Assembly (NCBI GenBank): GCA_036272595.1
Contig: DATAYM010000091.1
Location: 1-64,000 of the forward strand
DNA from: Poindextera sp036272595
GTDB taxonomy: Bacteria; Pseudomonadota; Alphaproteobacteria; Caulobacterales; Caulobacteraceae
Direction: 5' to 3'
DNA length: 64,000 nt
Shown: positions 14,943 through 22,885 of the stretch, one piece after another
Numbering within the stretch: the first letter of the stretch is position 1
Layout of the letters: every line of letters begins with the position of its first letter
Notes under the pieces: generated by a model
Told to the model about the DNA's origin: nothing
What the model saw: the letters and a program-made list of their open reading frames with translations, nothing else
Databases searched by the model: none
Program-made: the position numbers and the translations under genes

Positions 14943-15818
14943 ATGTGCGGCATCGTCGGTCTTTTCCTGAAAGATCCGGAGCTTGAGCCCCAGCTCGGCT
15001 CGCTGCTCGCCGGCATGCTCGAGGTGATGAGCGATCGCGGTCCGGACAGCGCCGGATTCGCCGTCTATGGCGAGGGGACGTCCGAACGGCTCAAGCTGAC
15101 CGTCAGGGGCGTGCGGCTCGACGAGGTGGCCGAAGCGCTCGGGCCCGAGGTCGAGGGCCGGTTGCGCGACACCCACCTGGTCCTGTCGTTTCCCCGCGCC
15201 AGCGAAGCCGAGGTTCGCGCGTGGCTGGCGGTCGAACGGCCGGATCTGGCTGTGACCGGAGCCGGCGAGCGGATCGAGATCTACAAGGATGTCGGTCTGC
15301 CCGCCGCGGTGGCGCGCCGTTTCGACCTGCCCGGCATGTCGGGCACCCACGGCATCGGCCACACCCGCATGGCGACGGAAAGCGCCGTCACGGTCGACGG
15401 CGCGCACCCCTTTTCGACCGGCGCCGACCAGTGCCTGGTCCACAACGGCTCGCTCTCCAACCACCGCAGCCTGCGCCGGGTGCTGGAGCCGGCCGGGATG
15501 ACCTTCACCTCCGACAACGACAGCGAGGTCGCCGCCGCCTATCTCAGCGTCAGGATGCGCGAGGGCGCCAGCCTGCCCGAGGCGCTCGAGGCCGGCCTGA
15601 AGGATTTCGACGGTTTCTACACCCTGGTGGTCGGCTCCAGGGACGGCTTTGCGGTGATGCGCGACCCGGTCTCCTGCAAGCCGGCGGTGATGGCCGAAAC
15701 CGATCGCTACGTGGCGTTCGGCTCGGAATACCGGGCGCTGGTCGACCTGCCGGGCATTGAGGCGGCGCGGGTGTTCGAACCCGAGCCCGCCCGCGTCTAT
15801 GCATGGGAGCGGCGCTGA
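14943..15818 (+). CDS. glxB: class II glutamine amidotransferase subunit (GlxB / N-methylglutamate synthase MgsA)
   Basis: A 291-residue Ntn-type glutaminase like the N-terminal domain of glutamate synthase. Cys2 of MCGIVGLFL is the nucleophile; other family marks are MSDRGPDSAGFAVYG, HGIGHTRMATESAVT, HPFSTGADQCLVHNGSLSNH, and FTSDNDSEVAAAYL. It hydrolyses the gamma-amide and passes the released amine on to the synthase. In N-methylglutamate synthase the equivalent subunit handles gamma-glutamylmethylamide made by GmaS. First gene of a four-gene operon; its TGA overlaps the next ATG by one base (TGATG). Confidence 0.92.
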   Translation: MCGIVGLFLKDPELEPQLGSLLAGMLEVMSDRGPDSAGFAVYGEGTSERLKLTVRGVRLDEVAEALGPEVEGRLRDTHLVLSFPRASEAEVRAWLAVERPDLAVTGAGERIEIYKDVGLPAAVARRFDLPGMSGTHGIGHTRMATESAVTVDGAHPFSTGADQCLVHNGSLSNHRSLRRVLEPAGMTFTSDNDSEVAAAYLSVRMREGASLPEALEAGLKDFDGFYTLVVGSRDGFAVMRDPVSCKPAVMAETDRYVAFGSEYRALVDLPGIEAARVFEPEPARVYAWERR

Positions 15819-16507
15819 TGCAGGTCGTCGATCTGGCCGAGACCCGGCTGCGCGATTTGAATGCACGGCTGCACGCGCTTTCAGCAGACACCAACGAAAC
15901 CCTGTGGCGGGTCGAGAATCCCAATGGCCAGCATGCGCTGGCCGTCGGTCTTGATGCGCCGATCACCGTCGAGATCGCCGGACATGCGGGCTACTACTGT
16001 GCGAGCATGAATATGCAGGCGACGGTCATCGTCGAGGGCAACGCCGGGGTCGGCGTCGCCGAGAACATGATGTCCGGCCTGGTGCACGTGAAGGGCGACG
16101 CCAGCCAGTCGGCGGGCGCCACGGCGCACGGCGGCCTCCTCGTCATCGACGGCAGCGCCTCGGCGCGTTGCGGCATTTCGATGAAGGGGGTCGATATCGT
16201 CGTCAAAGGCTCGATCGGCCCGATGAGCGCCTTCATGGCCCAGGCCGGCGCCCTGGTCGTCCTGGGCGACGCCGGCGAGGCGCTCGGGGATTCGATCTAC
16301 GAGGCGAGACTCTATGTGCGCGGCGACGTCAAAAGCCTCGGCGCCGATTGCGTCGAGAAGACGATGCGCGAGGAGCATCGCAGCGAGCTTCGCCAGCTGC
16401 TCGACGCGGCCGGGCTCGACGGCTCGGTGAGCGTCGACGCCTTCAAGCGCTACGGGTCGGCCCGCCAGCTCTACAACTTCCACGTCGACAACGCCGCCGC
16501 CTACTAG
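15818..16507 (+). CDS. glxC: GXGXG-motif glutamate synthase-like subunit (GlxC / MgsB)
   Basis: A 229-residue protein corresponding to the C-terminal GXGXG beta-helix domain of large glutamate synthase, found here as a free subunit. Repeated Gly-containing turns are visible: VEGNAGVGVAENMMSGLVHV, KGDASQSAGATAHGGLLVI, DGSASARCGISMKGVDIVV, and the later KGSIGPMSAFMAQAGALVV, spaced about 20 residues apart. The domain is structural and holds the synthase together. The ATG at 15818 shares a base with the glxB stop; a frame extension of five codons upstream is unlikely. Ten nt separate it from glxD. Confidence 0.92.
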   Translation: MQVVDLAETRLRDLNARLHALSADTNETLWRVENPNGQHALAVGLDAPITVEIAGHAGYYCASMNMQATVIVEGNAGVGVAENMMSGLVHVKGDASQSAGATAHGGLLVIDGSASARCGISMKGVDIVVKGSIGPMSAFMAQAGALVVLGDAGEALGDSIYEARLYVRGDVKSLGADCVEKTMREEHRSELRQLLDAAGLDGSVSVDAFKRYGSARQLYNFHVDNAAAY

Positions 16508-16517
16508 GCAAGGTCCA

Positions 16518-17849
16518 ATGGATTCCACCAATATCCCCCGCACCCTGCCGCGTTTTTCGGCGACCTTCGATCCCTATACGATCTCGGAGATCCGTCGGGC
16601 GGCGGCCACCGGCATCTATGATATCCGCGGCGGCGGCGCGAAGCGGAAGACGCCGCATTTCGACGATCTGCTGTTTCTCGGCGCCTCGATTTCGCGTTAT
16701 CCGCTCGAGGGTTACCGCGAGCGGTGTGCGACCGACGTCTGGCTGGGCGCGCGCAACGCGACCAAGCCGATCCACCTCCAGATCCCGATCACCATCGCCG
16801 GCATGAGCTTCGGCTCGCTCTCCGCCCAGGCCAAGGAGGCGCTCGGTCGCGGCGCGACGCTGGCTGGCACCTCGACCACGACCGGCGACGGCGGCATGAC
16901 GCCGGAGGAACGCGGCCAGTCGCGGATCCTGGTCTACCAGTACCTGCCGTCGCGCTACGGCATGAACCCGGACGACCTGCGCAAGGCCGACGCGATCGAG
17001 ATCGTGGTGGGGCAGGGGGCCAAGCCCGGCGGCGGCGGCATGCTGCTCGGCCAGAAGATCTCCGACCGCGTCGCCGCCATGCGGACCCTGCCCAAGGGCA
17101 TCGATCAGCGCTCGGCCTCGCGCCATCCCGATTGGACCGGTCCGGACGATCTGGAGATCAAGATCGAGGCCCTGCGCGAAATCACCGACTGGGAAAAGCC
17201 GATCTACGTCAAGGTGGGCGCGACCCGGCCCTATTACGACGTCGCCCTGGCGGTGAAGTCCGGCGCCGACGTCGTCGTGCTGGACGGCATGCAGGGCGGC
17301 ACCGCCGCTACCCAGGACGTCTTCATCGAGCATGTGGGCATCCCGATCCTGGCGGCCATCCGTCCGGCGGTGAAGGCGCTGCAGGATCTGGGCATGCATC
17401 GCAAGGTCCAGCTCATCGTCTCCGGCGGCATCCGCAACGGCGCCGACGTCGCCAAGGCGCTGGCGCTCGGCGCCGACGTCGTCTCGATCGGCACGGCGGC
17501 CCTGGTCGCGCTGGGCGACAACGATCCGGCCCTTGAGGACGAATACAACGCGCTCGGCGCCACGGCCGGCGCCTATGACGACTGGCACGAGGGCCGCGAC
17601 CCGGCCGGCATCACCACCCAGGACCCTGTGCTCGCCGCGCGGCTCGACCCGGTGGCCGCCGGGCGCCGACTGGCCAACTACCTGGCGGTGCTGACCCTGG
17701 AGGCGCAGACGATCGCGCGGGCCTGCGGCAAGAGCCACCTGCACAATCTGGAGCCCGAGGACCTCGTCGCCCTGACCATCGAGGCGGCGGCGATGGCGCG
17801 TGTCCCCCTGGCCGGGACCGACTGGATTCCCGGCGGATCGACCTTCTGA
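16518..17849 (+). CDS. glxD: FMN-binding glutamate synthase-like subunit (GlxD / MgsC)
   Basis: A 443-residue TIM-barrel flavoprotein equal to the central and FMN domains of glutamate synthase. Typical features: PITIAGMSFGSLSAQAKEAL, GTSTTTGDGGMTPEERGQS, VVGQGAKPGGGGMLLGQKIS, KVGATRPYYDVALAVKSGAD, LDGMQGGTAATQD, and LIVSGGIRNGADVAKALALG. It would reduce the 2-iminoglutarate-type intermediate formed from 2-oxoglutarate and the delivered amine, giving N-methylglutamate when the amine is methylamine. Needs GlxB and GlxC to form a complete enzyme. The electron donor partner is not encoded next to it. glnT follows 25 nt downstream. Confidence 0.93.
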   Translation: MDSTNIPRTLPRFSATFDPYTISEIRRAAATGIYDIRGGGAKRKTPHFDDLLFLGASISRYPLEGYRERCATDVWLGARNATKPIHLQIPITIAGMSFGSLSAQAKEALGRGATLAGTSTTTGDGGMTPEERGQSRILVYQYLPSRYGMNPDDLRKADAIEIVVGQGAKPGGGGMLLGQKISDRVAAMRTLPKGIDQRSASRHPDWTGPDDLEIKIEALREITDWEKPIYVKVGATRPYYDVALAVKSGADVVVLDGMQGGTAATQDVFIEHVGIPILAAIRPAVKALQDLGMHRKVQLIVSGGIRNGADVAKALALGADVVSIGTAALVALGDNDPALEDEYNALGATAGAYDDWHEGRDPAGITTQDPVLAARLDPVAAGRRLANYLAVLTLEAQTIARACGKSHLHNLEPEDLVALTIEAAAMARVPLAGTDWIPGGSTF

Positions 17850-17874
17850 ACGCGCGACGGACGAGAGTAAGCCC

Positions 17875-19173
17875 ATGCCCCTGGACCTAGCGGACATCGC
17901 CAAAGACAAGGGCATCAAGTATTTCTTGATCTCCTACACCGATCTGTTCGGCGCCCAGCGCGCCAAGCTGGCGCCGGCCTCGGCCATCGCCGGGATGCAG
18001 AAGTCCGGCGCCGGGTTCGCCGGCTTCGCCACCTGGCTCGACATGTCGCCGGCCGATCCGGACCTGTTCGGGCGGCCCGACCCGGAGAGCCTGATCCAGC
18101 TTCCCTGGAAGCCGGAGGTGGGCTGGCTGGCCGCCGATCTCTGGATGGACGGCAAGCTGGTCGAGCACGGCCCGCGCAACGTGCTGAAGGCCCAGCTCGC
18201 CCGCGCGGCCGAGCAGGGCCTGCGGATGAAGACCGGCGTCGAATGCGAGTTCTTCCTCATCGCGCCGGACGGCTCGACCATCGCCGATGGCGCCGACACC
18301 CAATCGAAGCCCTGTTACGACCAGCAGGCCCTGATGCGGCGCTACGACGTGATCACGGAAATCTGCGATTCCATGCTCGCCCTGGGCTGGGAGCCCTATC
18401 AGAACGACCATGAGGACGCCAACGGCCAGTTCGAGATGAACTGGCTCTACGATGACGCCCTGGTCACCGCCGACCGCCAGGCCTTCTTCAAGTACATGGT
18501 CAAGGCGATCGCCGAGAAGCACGGCCTGCGCGCCACCTTCATGCCCAAGCCCTTCGTTCACCTGACCGGCAACGGCTGTCACATGCACGTCTCGATGTGG
18601 AAGGGCGGGACCAATGTGTTCGAAGACGGCGCCGGCGAAAACGGGCTGTCGCCGCTCGGCCTGAACTTCATCGGCGGGGTCATCCATTCCGCCCCGGCCC
18701 TGGCCGCCATCCTCAATCCCACGGTCAACAGCTACAAGCGGATCAATGCGCCGCGCACCACCTCCGGCGCGACCTGGTCGCCCAATACGGTGACCTGGAC
18801 CGGCAACAATCGCACCCACATGATCCGCGTGCCGGAAGGCGACCGCTTCGAACTGCGCCTCGCCGACGGCGCGACCAATCCGTACCTGATGCCGGCCGCG
18901 GTCCTGGCGGCCGGGCTCGACGGCCTCGCGAACGGCCGCGACCCGGGCAAGCGCCTGGATATCAACATGTACACCGAGGGCCACACGGTCAGCGGCGTGA
19001 AGACCCTGCCGCTCAACCTGCTCGACGCTCTGCGGGCCCTGGAGGACTCGGCCGTGCTCAAGGACGCGCTTGGCGCGGTGGTGCCGGCCTATCTGAAGCT
19101 CAAGCACCTCGAATGGGCCGAGTTCTCCCGCCACCTGACCCAGTGGGAGCGCGAAACGACGCTGGACTGCTGA
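17875..19173 (+). CDS. glnT: type III glutamine synthetase / gamma-glutamylmethylamide synthetase
   Basis: A 432-residue ATP-dependent ligase of the GlnT/GmaS class. The ATG at 17875 yields the family length of about 435; in-frame sequence upstream is shadow of glxD. Catalytic regions seen: GVECEFFLIAPDGS (about 122-135, Glu metal ligands), NDHEDANGQFEMNWLYDDAL (in part), FMPKPFVHLTGNGCHMHVSM, NPTVNSYKRINAPRTTSGAT, and NNRTHMIRVPEGDRFELRLA. GmaS adds methylamine rather than ammonia to the gamma-carboxyl of glutamate. Being the last gene after glxBCD, as in N-methylglutamate pathway clusters, favours GmaS, but sequence alone cannot separate it from ammonia-using GlnT. Confidence 0.92.
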   Translation: MPLDLADIAKDKGIKYFLISYTDLFGAQRAKLAPASAIAGMQKSGAGFAGFATWLDMSPADPDLFGRPDPESLIQLPWKPEVGWLAADLWMDGKLVEHGPRNVLKAQLARAAEQGLRMKTGVECEFFLIAPDGSTIADGADTQSKPCYDQQALMRRYDVITEICDSMLALGWEPYQNDHEDANGQFEMNWLYDDALVTADRQAFFKYMVKAIAEKHGLRATFMPKPFVHLTGNGCHMHVSMWKGGTNVFEDGAGENGLSPLGLNFIGGVIHSAPALAAILNPTVNSYKRINAPRTTSGATWSPNTVTWTGNNRTHMIRVPEGDRFELRLADGATNPYLMPAAVLAAGLDGLANGRDPGKRLDINMYTEGHTVSGVKTLPLNLLDALRALEDSAVLKDALGAVVPAYLKLKHLEWAEFSRHLTQWERETTLDC

Positions 19174-19221
19174 ACGGCGCGGGGCGGCGAGCAGCGGGGG
19201 CGCGTTGCCGAGGTCCGACCG

Positions 19222-19773
19222 CTATGAAGGGCCGAGGCCGCCGTCTCCGTCGTCCTGTCTCCAAGATAGCTGGTTCTTTGCAAGCTTCCCGGTCGGATCG
19301 TACACCATGACCTTGTGCGGCGGATCAGGTCCCCAGCGCCACAGCACAAGGTTCCGATCATCCGCCGTTGCGCCGTTGGCGAAGCTTGGGACCAGGGCCC
19401 CTGCGTAGCGGTCTGCGATCAGACGCCTGACCACGGCCCAGGATTCCGGCTCCCGTCCCGCGATCAGCGTATCGCCCCACGCGCAGGCGAGATGGCCCAG
19501 GTCGATGCCAAGGGCGGCCCGGGCCGCGTCGGTTCGGAGATCGGCGATGTCCTCGCAGTCGACGTCGTAGCTGCACAGCACATAGGGGGTCAGGCGATGC
19601 GCGAATCCGCCGGACACCTCGCGGAACACGGTGTTGAAGCTGAGCGAAAGGTAGAGAGCCTCCAGCCCCGGCCAGTTGAACCGGCGCCCTTTGAGTGCGG
19701 CGCCCGCGCCCGACAACGGGCTCCAGGCCCAGTTGGGATCATGGGCGCGGAAACACTCGCCCTTGAACCTCAA
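19222..19773 (-). CDS. RES-domain toxin (predicted NAD-degrading)
   Basis: A 183-residue RES-domain protein. RES toxins of type II systems deplete NAD+ by phosphorolysis or hydrolysis. The family triad is visible: Arg31 in GRRFNWPG, Glu52 in FREVSGGF, and Ser130 in LVPSFANGA; Tyr41 in ALYLSLS is also conserved. Start is taken as TTG at 19773, which overlaps the antitoxin TGA by 4 nt (TTGA), implying translational coupling; no closer start gives the family N-terminus. The gene lies downstream of its antitoxin in one unit and converges with glnT. The last roughly 15 residues are Asp/Gly-rich and unlike the domain core. Confidence 0.88.
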   Translation of the reverse strand: MRFKGECFRAHDPNWAWSPLSGAGAALKGRRFNWPGLEALYLSLSFNTVFREVSGGFAHRLTPYVLCSYDVDCEDIADLRTDAARAALGIDLGHLACAWGDTLIAGREPESWAVVRRLIADRYAGALVPSFANGATADDRNLVLWRWGPDPPHKVMVYDPTGKLAKNQLSWRQDDGDGGLGPS

Positions 19774-20207
19774 GCGTACCCGCCGGTCGCCAGGTGATCC
19801 ACGTATTCGCGGACCGCCGTAGCATTGCCGGATTTGACCAGGGCCTCGGCCGTCCGGCCGCCGAAGGCCGGAATGGGCTCGGCGCGGTACCAGGCCATCG
19901 CCTGCGCCGGGCCGCCCGCCCAGCCCTGGACGAGGTTGATGATCTCCAGCATCTCGCGCACCCGGCTCTGGGCCTTCGGACCGTCGCGGCGACTGGCCTT
20001 CTGGAAAACTTCCCGGGCGAGCCCGGCGGTGTCCGCCAGCTGCGCTTTCGACATGCTGAAGGCTTCGGCCACGTCATCGACCTTCACGGAACCGCGCTCG
20101 TCCATCAGGGACGTGATCGAGAAGCGTCCGGTCGGAACGGGGCGGACAAGCGTGGCCGCGCGCCGACGCCTGCCGGGTATCGTCGTCACCTTGGCTGCTT
20201 GCGTCAT
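19770..20207 (-). CDS. Xre/MbcA/ParS-type antitoxin
   Basis: A 145-residue antitoxin of the COG5642/DUF2384 type. The middle holds a degenerate HTH-like segment (VDDVAEAFSMSKAQLADTAG, about 40-65) and the C-terminus has the toxin-binding region (REMLEIINLVQGWAGGPAQA; YRAEPIPAFGGRTAEALVKS). It neutralises the adjacent RES toxin and probably represses its own promoter. I chose the ATG at 20207 because GGAG lies 6 nt upstream; an in-frame ATG at 20219 has no good Shine-Dalgarno and would fall inside the operator palindrome. Stop overlaps the toxin start. Confidence 0.88.
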   Translation of the reverse strand: MTQAAKVTTIPGRRRRAATLVRPVPTGRFSITSLMDERGSVKVDDVAEAFSMSKAQLADTAGLAREVFQKASRRDGPKAQSRVREMLEIINLVQGWAGGPAQAMAWYRAEPIPAFGGRTAEALVKSGNATAVREYVDHLATGGYA

Positions 20208-20217
20208 CTGCCGCTCC

Positions 20218-20262
20218 ATTGACCTATATAACGGTCAATATGTAGGCCTGTGCCCTTCGTTG
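20218..20262 (-). promoter_or_regulatory. promoter and palindromic operator of the RES-Xre toxin-antitoxin operon
   Basis: A perfect 7-bp inverted repeat ATTGACC (20218-20224) / GGTCAAT (20233-20239) surrounds the 8-nt AT core TATATAAC. On the reverse strand a TTGCAA (near 20262-20257) and CATATT, 17 nt apart, form a plausible -35/-10 pair whose -10 meets the palindrome. This fits autorepression by the antitoxin, as known for other Xre-RES pairs. Confidence 0.55.
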
Positions 20263-20314
20263 CAAGCGTTGAAGCCGAGCGCCGGCGCCGGTCGGAACGG
20301 CGACTTCCGCCTGG

Positions 20315-20683
20315 CTATGGGCTCTCTCCCGCGGCGAGCCACCACCTGGCCCGGGCGCAGAGGACCAGACCAAGCACCGCGCCGATGGCGATGTTGTCGG
20401 CGATCCAATCGCGGACGTCGCAGTCGCGGCCGACGATCGGAAGCGCCTGGACCAGTTCGATCCCCCCGCCGGCGGCGCTGACCACCAGCGCGATGCGCCA
20501 CAGCGGTTGCCTTGGGAACGAGACGATCGCGGCGGTCGTGATGGCGAAGAAGCTGGCGAAGTGGTCCGCCTTGTCCCACGGAAACAGGTGCATTCCCGCC
20601 CTGGCCGGCGAAAAAGCAAAGACAGCCGTCACCAGGCTGCAAGCGACCAGTCCTGCGCGCGCCGCCCAGGTCAAAACGCGCAT
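20315..20683 (-). CDS. VanZ-like family membrane protein
   Basis: A 122-residue protein with about four hydrophobic segments and the VanZ-like pattern: FPWDKADHFASFFAITTAAI (Asp-Lys-x-x-His), then the ELVQALPIVGRDCDVRDWIADN region with Glu and Asp residues facing the membrane core. It is an inner-membrane protein of unknown biochemical role; VanZ itself gives low-level teicoplanin resistance, but most family members have no such link. Often found beside polysaccharide genes, as here near the exopolysaccharide locus. It is 108 bp upstream (on the opposite-strand map) of the antitoxin start and shares its orientation. Confidence 0.85.
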   Translation of the reverse strand: MRVLTWAARAGLVACSLVTAVFAFSPARAGMHLFPWDKADHFASFFAITTAAIVSFPRQPLWRIALVVSAAGGGIELVQALPIVGRDCDVRDWIADNIAIGAVLGLVLCARARWWLAAGESP

Positions 20684-20871
20684 TCAAGCTTATGCAAATT
20701 CAATCCCTCGACGCCATCGGCCGGCGCGCGACCGGTTCGATCGCCACCCATCGCTCCGGCCCCGCGTCCGAAGCGTCACCCCGTGGTGCAACTCCGCGCC
20801 CCGCCGCGCGGTCGCCGCTGGCCCCAGGCCAACGGCGCCGCCATGCGGGGGAGATGGTCCGCCCGTCGGCC

Positions 20872-21231
20872 TCAGGGGCTGACGGGGCAGTGGGGGTCGT
20901 GGCTGTGGCCGCGTCCGTGGTCGTGGTCCCGGTCGCAGTGATGGCCGCCGTCATGGTCGTGGTCATGGCCACCGCTATTGCCACCGCGGCCGCCGTCATT
21001 GCCGCGGTCGCCGTCATTGCCGCCGCGGTCGCCATTCTGGTCGTATGCCGCCTGGGTGGCGGCCTGGGAGTCGTTGGCGGCGACCTGGAAGCTGGAGGAA
21101 CTGCTCGCCGTGCTTTGGGCATTGCTCGCAGCGAAGCTATGACCGACTGCGATGGTGTTGCAGGCTAGGGCAGCCACCGCTCCGAAGGCTAGGGGGCGCA
21201 GCCACGCCCTGTACTGAATCGCACTCGGCAT
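20872..21231 (-). CDS. secreted His/Asp/Gly-rich low-complexity protein
   Basis: A 119-residue hypothetical protein. An N-terminal signal peptide (about 1-34, ending SFA-AS) is followed by a Ser/Gln-rich linker and then a C-terminal tail of about 50 residues made almost only of Asn, Asp, Gly, Arg and His, with runs such as HDHDHDGGHHCDRDHDHG. The ATG at 21231 has a strong GGAG 8 nt upstream, which supports it as a real gene. The His/Asp density suggests binding of divalent metal in the periplasm or outside the cell; this is inference. No homologous family recognised. The opposite strand is also open but reads as an Ala/Val-rich shadow. Confidence 0.6.
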   Translation of the reverse strand: MPSAIQYRAWLRPLAFGAVAALACNTIAVGHSFAASNAQSTASSSSSFQVAANDSQAATQAAYDQNGDRGGNDGDRGNDGGRGGNSGGHDHDHDGGHHCDRDHDHGRGHSHDPHCPVSP

Positions 21232-21421
21232 TTCGATCTCCGTTGACCTTTTGGAAGATGAGACCCCAGTCCACGCCCCCGCTCAACCGCCCGCGCGCTC
21301 TGGCGGTTCCTAAGGCCAAGCCGGGGTTTTCGATTTCAGCCGAAAAAAAACATAGGCGGCGGAACGGGTTGGCGGCCGTCGCGCTAAGGCTGTCGACGAC
21401 CGGCTGCTTGGAGCTGCGCAA

Positions 21422-22885
21422 ATGCATCGGCGCATGGCGAACCCGCGCCCGGGAGTTCCCGCGGCGCTTGCCGGCCGGATCGGCCCCGGAACGCCTCGCA
21501 TGCCGATGCCCCAACCGCGCAGGCTCGAGCCGGGGCTCCTCGCGACCCTGCTCTTTCTGTCCGCGGCGCTGCTGCTCGGCGGCTCCTCGGCGGCCGCGCC
21601 GGGGACGGACGTGGTCCGGCTCGCCTCGATCCCGGTAATGCTCATCGCGCTCTGGCGGCTGCGCGAGCTGCCGCCGTCGGCCGAAGCCTGGTGGCCGCTG
21701 GGCATTTTCGCCGCAGCGGTCGCGCTGACGATCGCGCAGCTGATTCCGCTCCCCCCGGCGCTGTGGACCCATTTTCCCGGTCGCCAGACGGTGCTCGACG
21801 GCTTTCGCGCGGCGGCCATCGCTCCGCCGTGGGCGCCGCTCAGCCTGACGCCCGACGCCACCTTCGCCGGCCTGCTCGGATTTTTGCCGCCTGCGGCGAT
21901 GTTTCTGGCGGTGCTGACCACCGATGGCCTGGGGCGGCGCGCCTTGCTGGCGACGGTCCTGGTCATCGGGGTCCTGGCGGTGATCGCCGGCATGATGCAG
22001 ATGGCCACCGGCCCCTCGGGCCCGTTCAGACCCTATGTGGTCACCAATCTCGATTCAGCCGTCGGCTTCTTCGCCAACCGTAACCACCAGGCCGCCTTTC
22101 TGCTGTGCGCCGTACCGCTGGCGGCCTACTGGGCGGTCAGGCCGGCCGGTGGCGGCGGCCAGCAAAGCGCCTTCCTCGCCGCCGTCGCGGTGGCCCTGTT
22201 CACGGTCCTTGTCGTCAGCCTGGGCCTGACGCGCTCGCGCGCCGGCGTCATCCTTCTGGCCCCGGCGCTGGCCGGCAGCGCCCTCGTCGCCGTGCGGCGC
22301 AGGACCGGCGCCTATACGCTGGTCTCGCCGGCGATCCTCACCGCGGCGGGCCTGACGGGCGTGGCGCTGGTCGGCCTGTTCGCCTTCACGCCGATCGCCA
22401 ACCGGTTTCACGCCGAGCTCGATCAGGATCTGCGGGTGCGGCTGACGCCGGTGGTCGCCCAGGCGGCGATGGCCTATTCGCCGCCCGGCTCCGGCCTGGG
22501 CTCGTTCGAGACCGTCTACCGGACGATCGAGCGTCCGCCGGCGATGGTCGCCGATTACGTCAACCACGCCCACGACGACTATCTCGAGACCTGGCTGGAA
22601 TTCGGCTGGCCAGGCCTGGCGATCATGGCCGGCTTCATCGCCTGGTGGCTGGTCCGCTCCATCGGCATCGCCCGTCGGCGCGACGGCGCGGCCAGCATGG
22701 CGATGGCGGGCGCGGTCATGGTCGGCATCCTCATGGCGCACTCGATCGTCGACTATCCCCTGCGCACGCCGGCGCTGGCGACGCTCTTCGCCCTGGGCTG
22801 CGGGCTGATGATCGCGCCCCCGGAACGGCGAGGCCCCAGCCGCGGACCGGCGATCAAGCGGCCTGGGGAGCCCACCGATCGATGA
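21422..22885 (+). CDS. O-antigen ligase / polysaccharide polymerase family membrane protein
   Basis: A 487-residue inner-membrane protein with about 11 hydrophobic segments. The Wzy_C/WaaL domain is indicated by FFANRNHQAAFLLCAVPLAA, GLTRSRAGVILLAPALAGSA, the periplasmic loop SPPGSGLGSFETVYR, and NHAHDDYLETWLEFGWPGL, whose His-His motif is typical of ligases and polymerases in exopolysaccharide loci. It would polymerise or transfer lipid-linked glycan on the periplasmic face. The ATG at 21422 has GGAG about 9 nt upstream; MANPR (21434) is an alternative. It is the only rightward gene at this edge of the locus and its 3' end overlaps the convergent wecB by 32 nt. Confidence 0.88.
   Translation: MHRRMANPRPGVPAALAGRIGPGTPRMPMPQPRRLEPGLLATLLFLSAALLLGGSSAAAPGTDVVRLASIPVMLIALWRLRELPPSAEAWWPLGIFAAAVALTIAQLIPLPPALWTHFPGRQTVLDGFRAAAIAPPWAPLSLTPDATFAGLLGFLPPAAMFLAVLTTDGLGRRALLATVLVIGVLAVIAGMMQMATGPSGPFRPYVVTNLDSAVGFFANRNHQAAFLLCAVPLAAYWAVRPAGGGGQQSAFLAAVAVALFTVLVVSLGLTRSRAGVILLAPALAGSALVAVRRRTGAYTLVSPAILTAAGLTGVALVGLFAFTPIANRFHAELDQDLRVRLTPVVAQAAMAYSPPGSGLGSFETVYRTIERPPAMVADYVNHAHDDYLETWLEFGWPGLAIMAGFIAWWLVRSIGIARRRDGAASMAMAGAVMVGILMAHSIVDYPLRTPALATLFALGCGLMIAPPERRGPSRGPAIKRPGEPTDR

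Noticed and set aside
20692..21168. Ala/Val-rich hydrophobic frame opposite the His/Asp-rich protein
   Set aside because: It mirrors the Gly/Asp/His codons of the other strand; the reverse-strand gene has a signal peptide and a strong GGAG, the + strand frame has neither.
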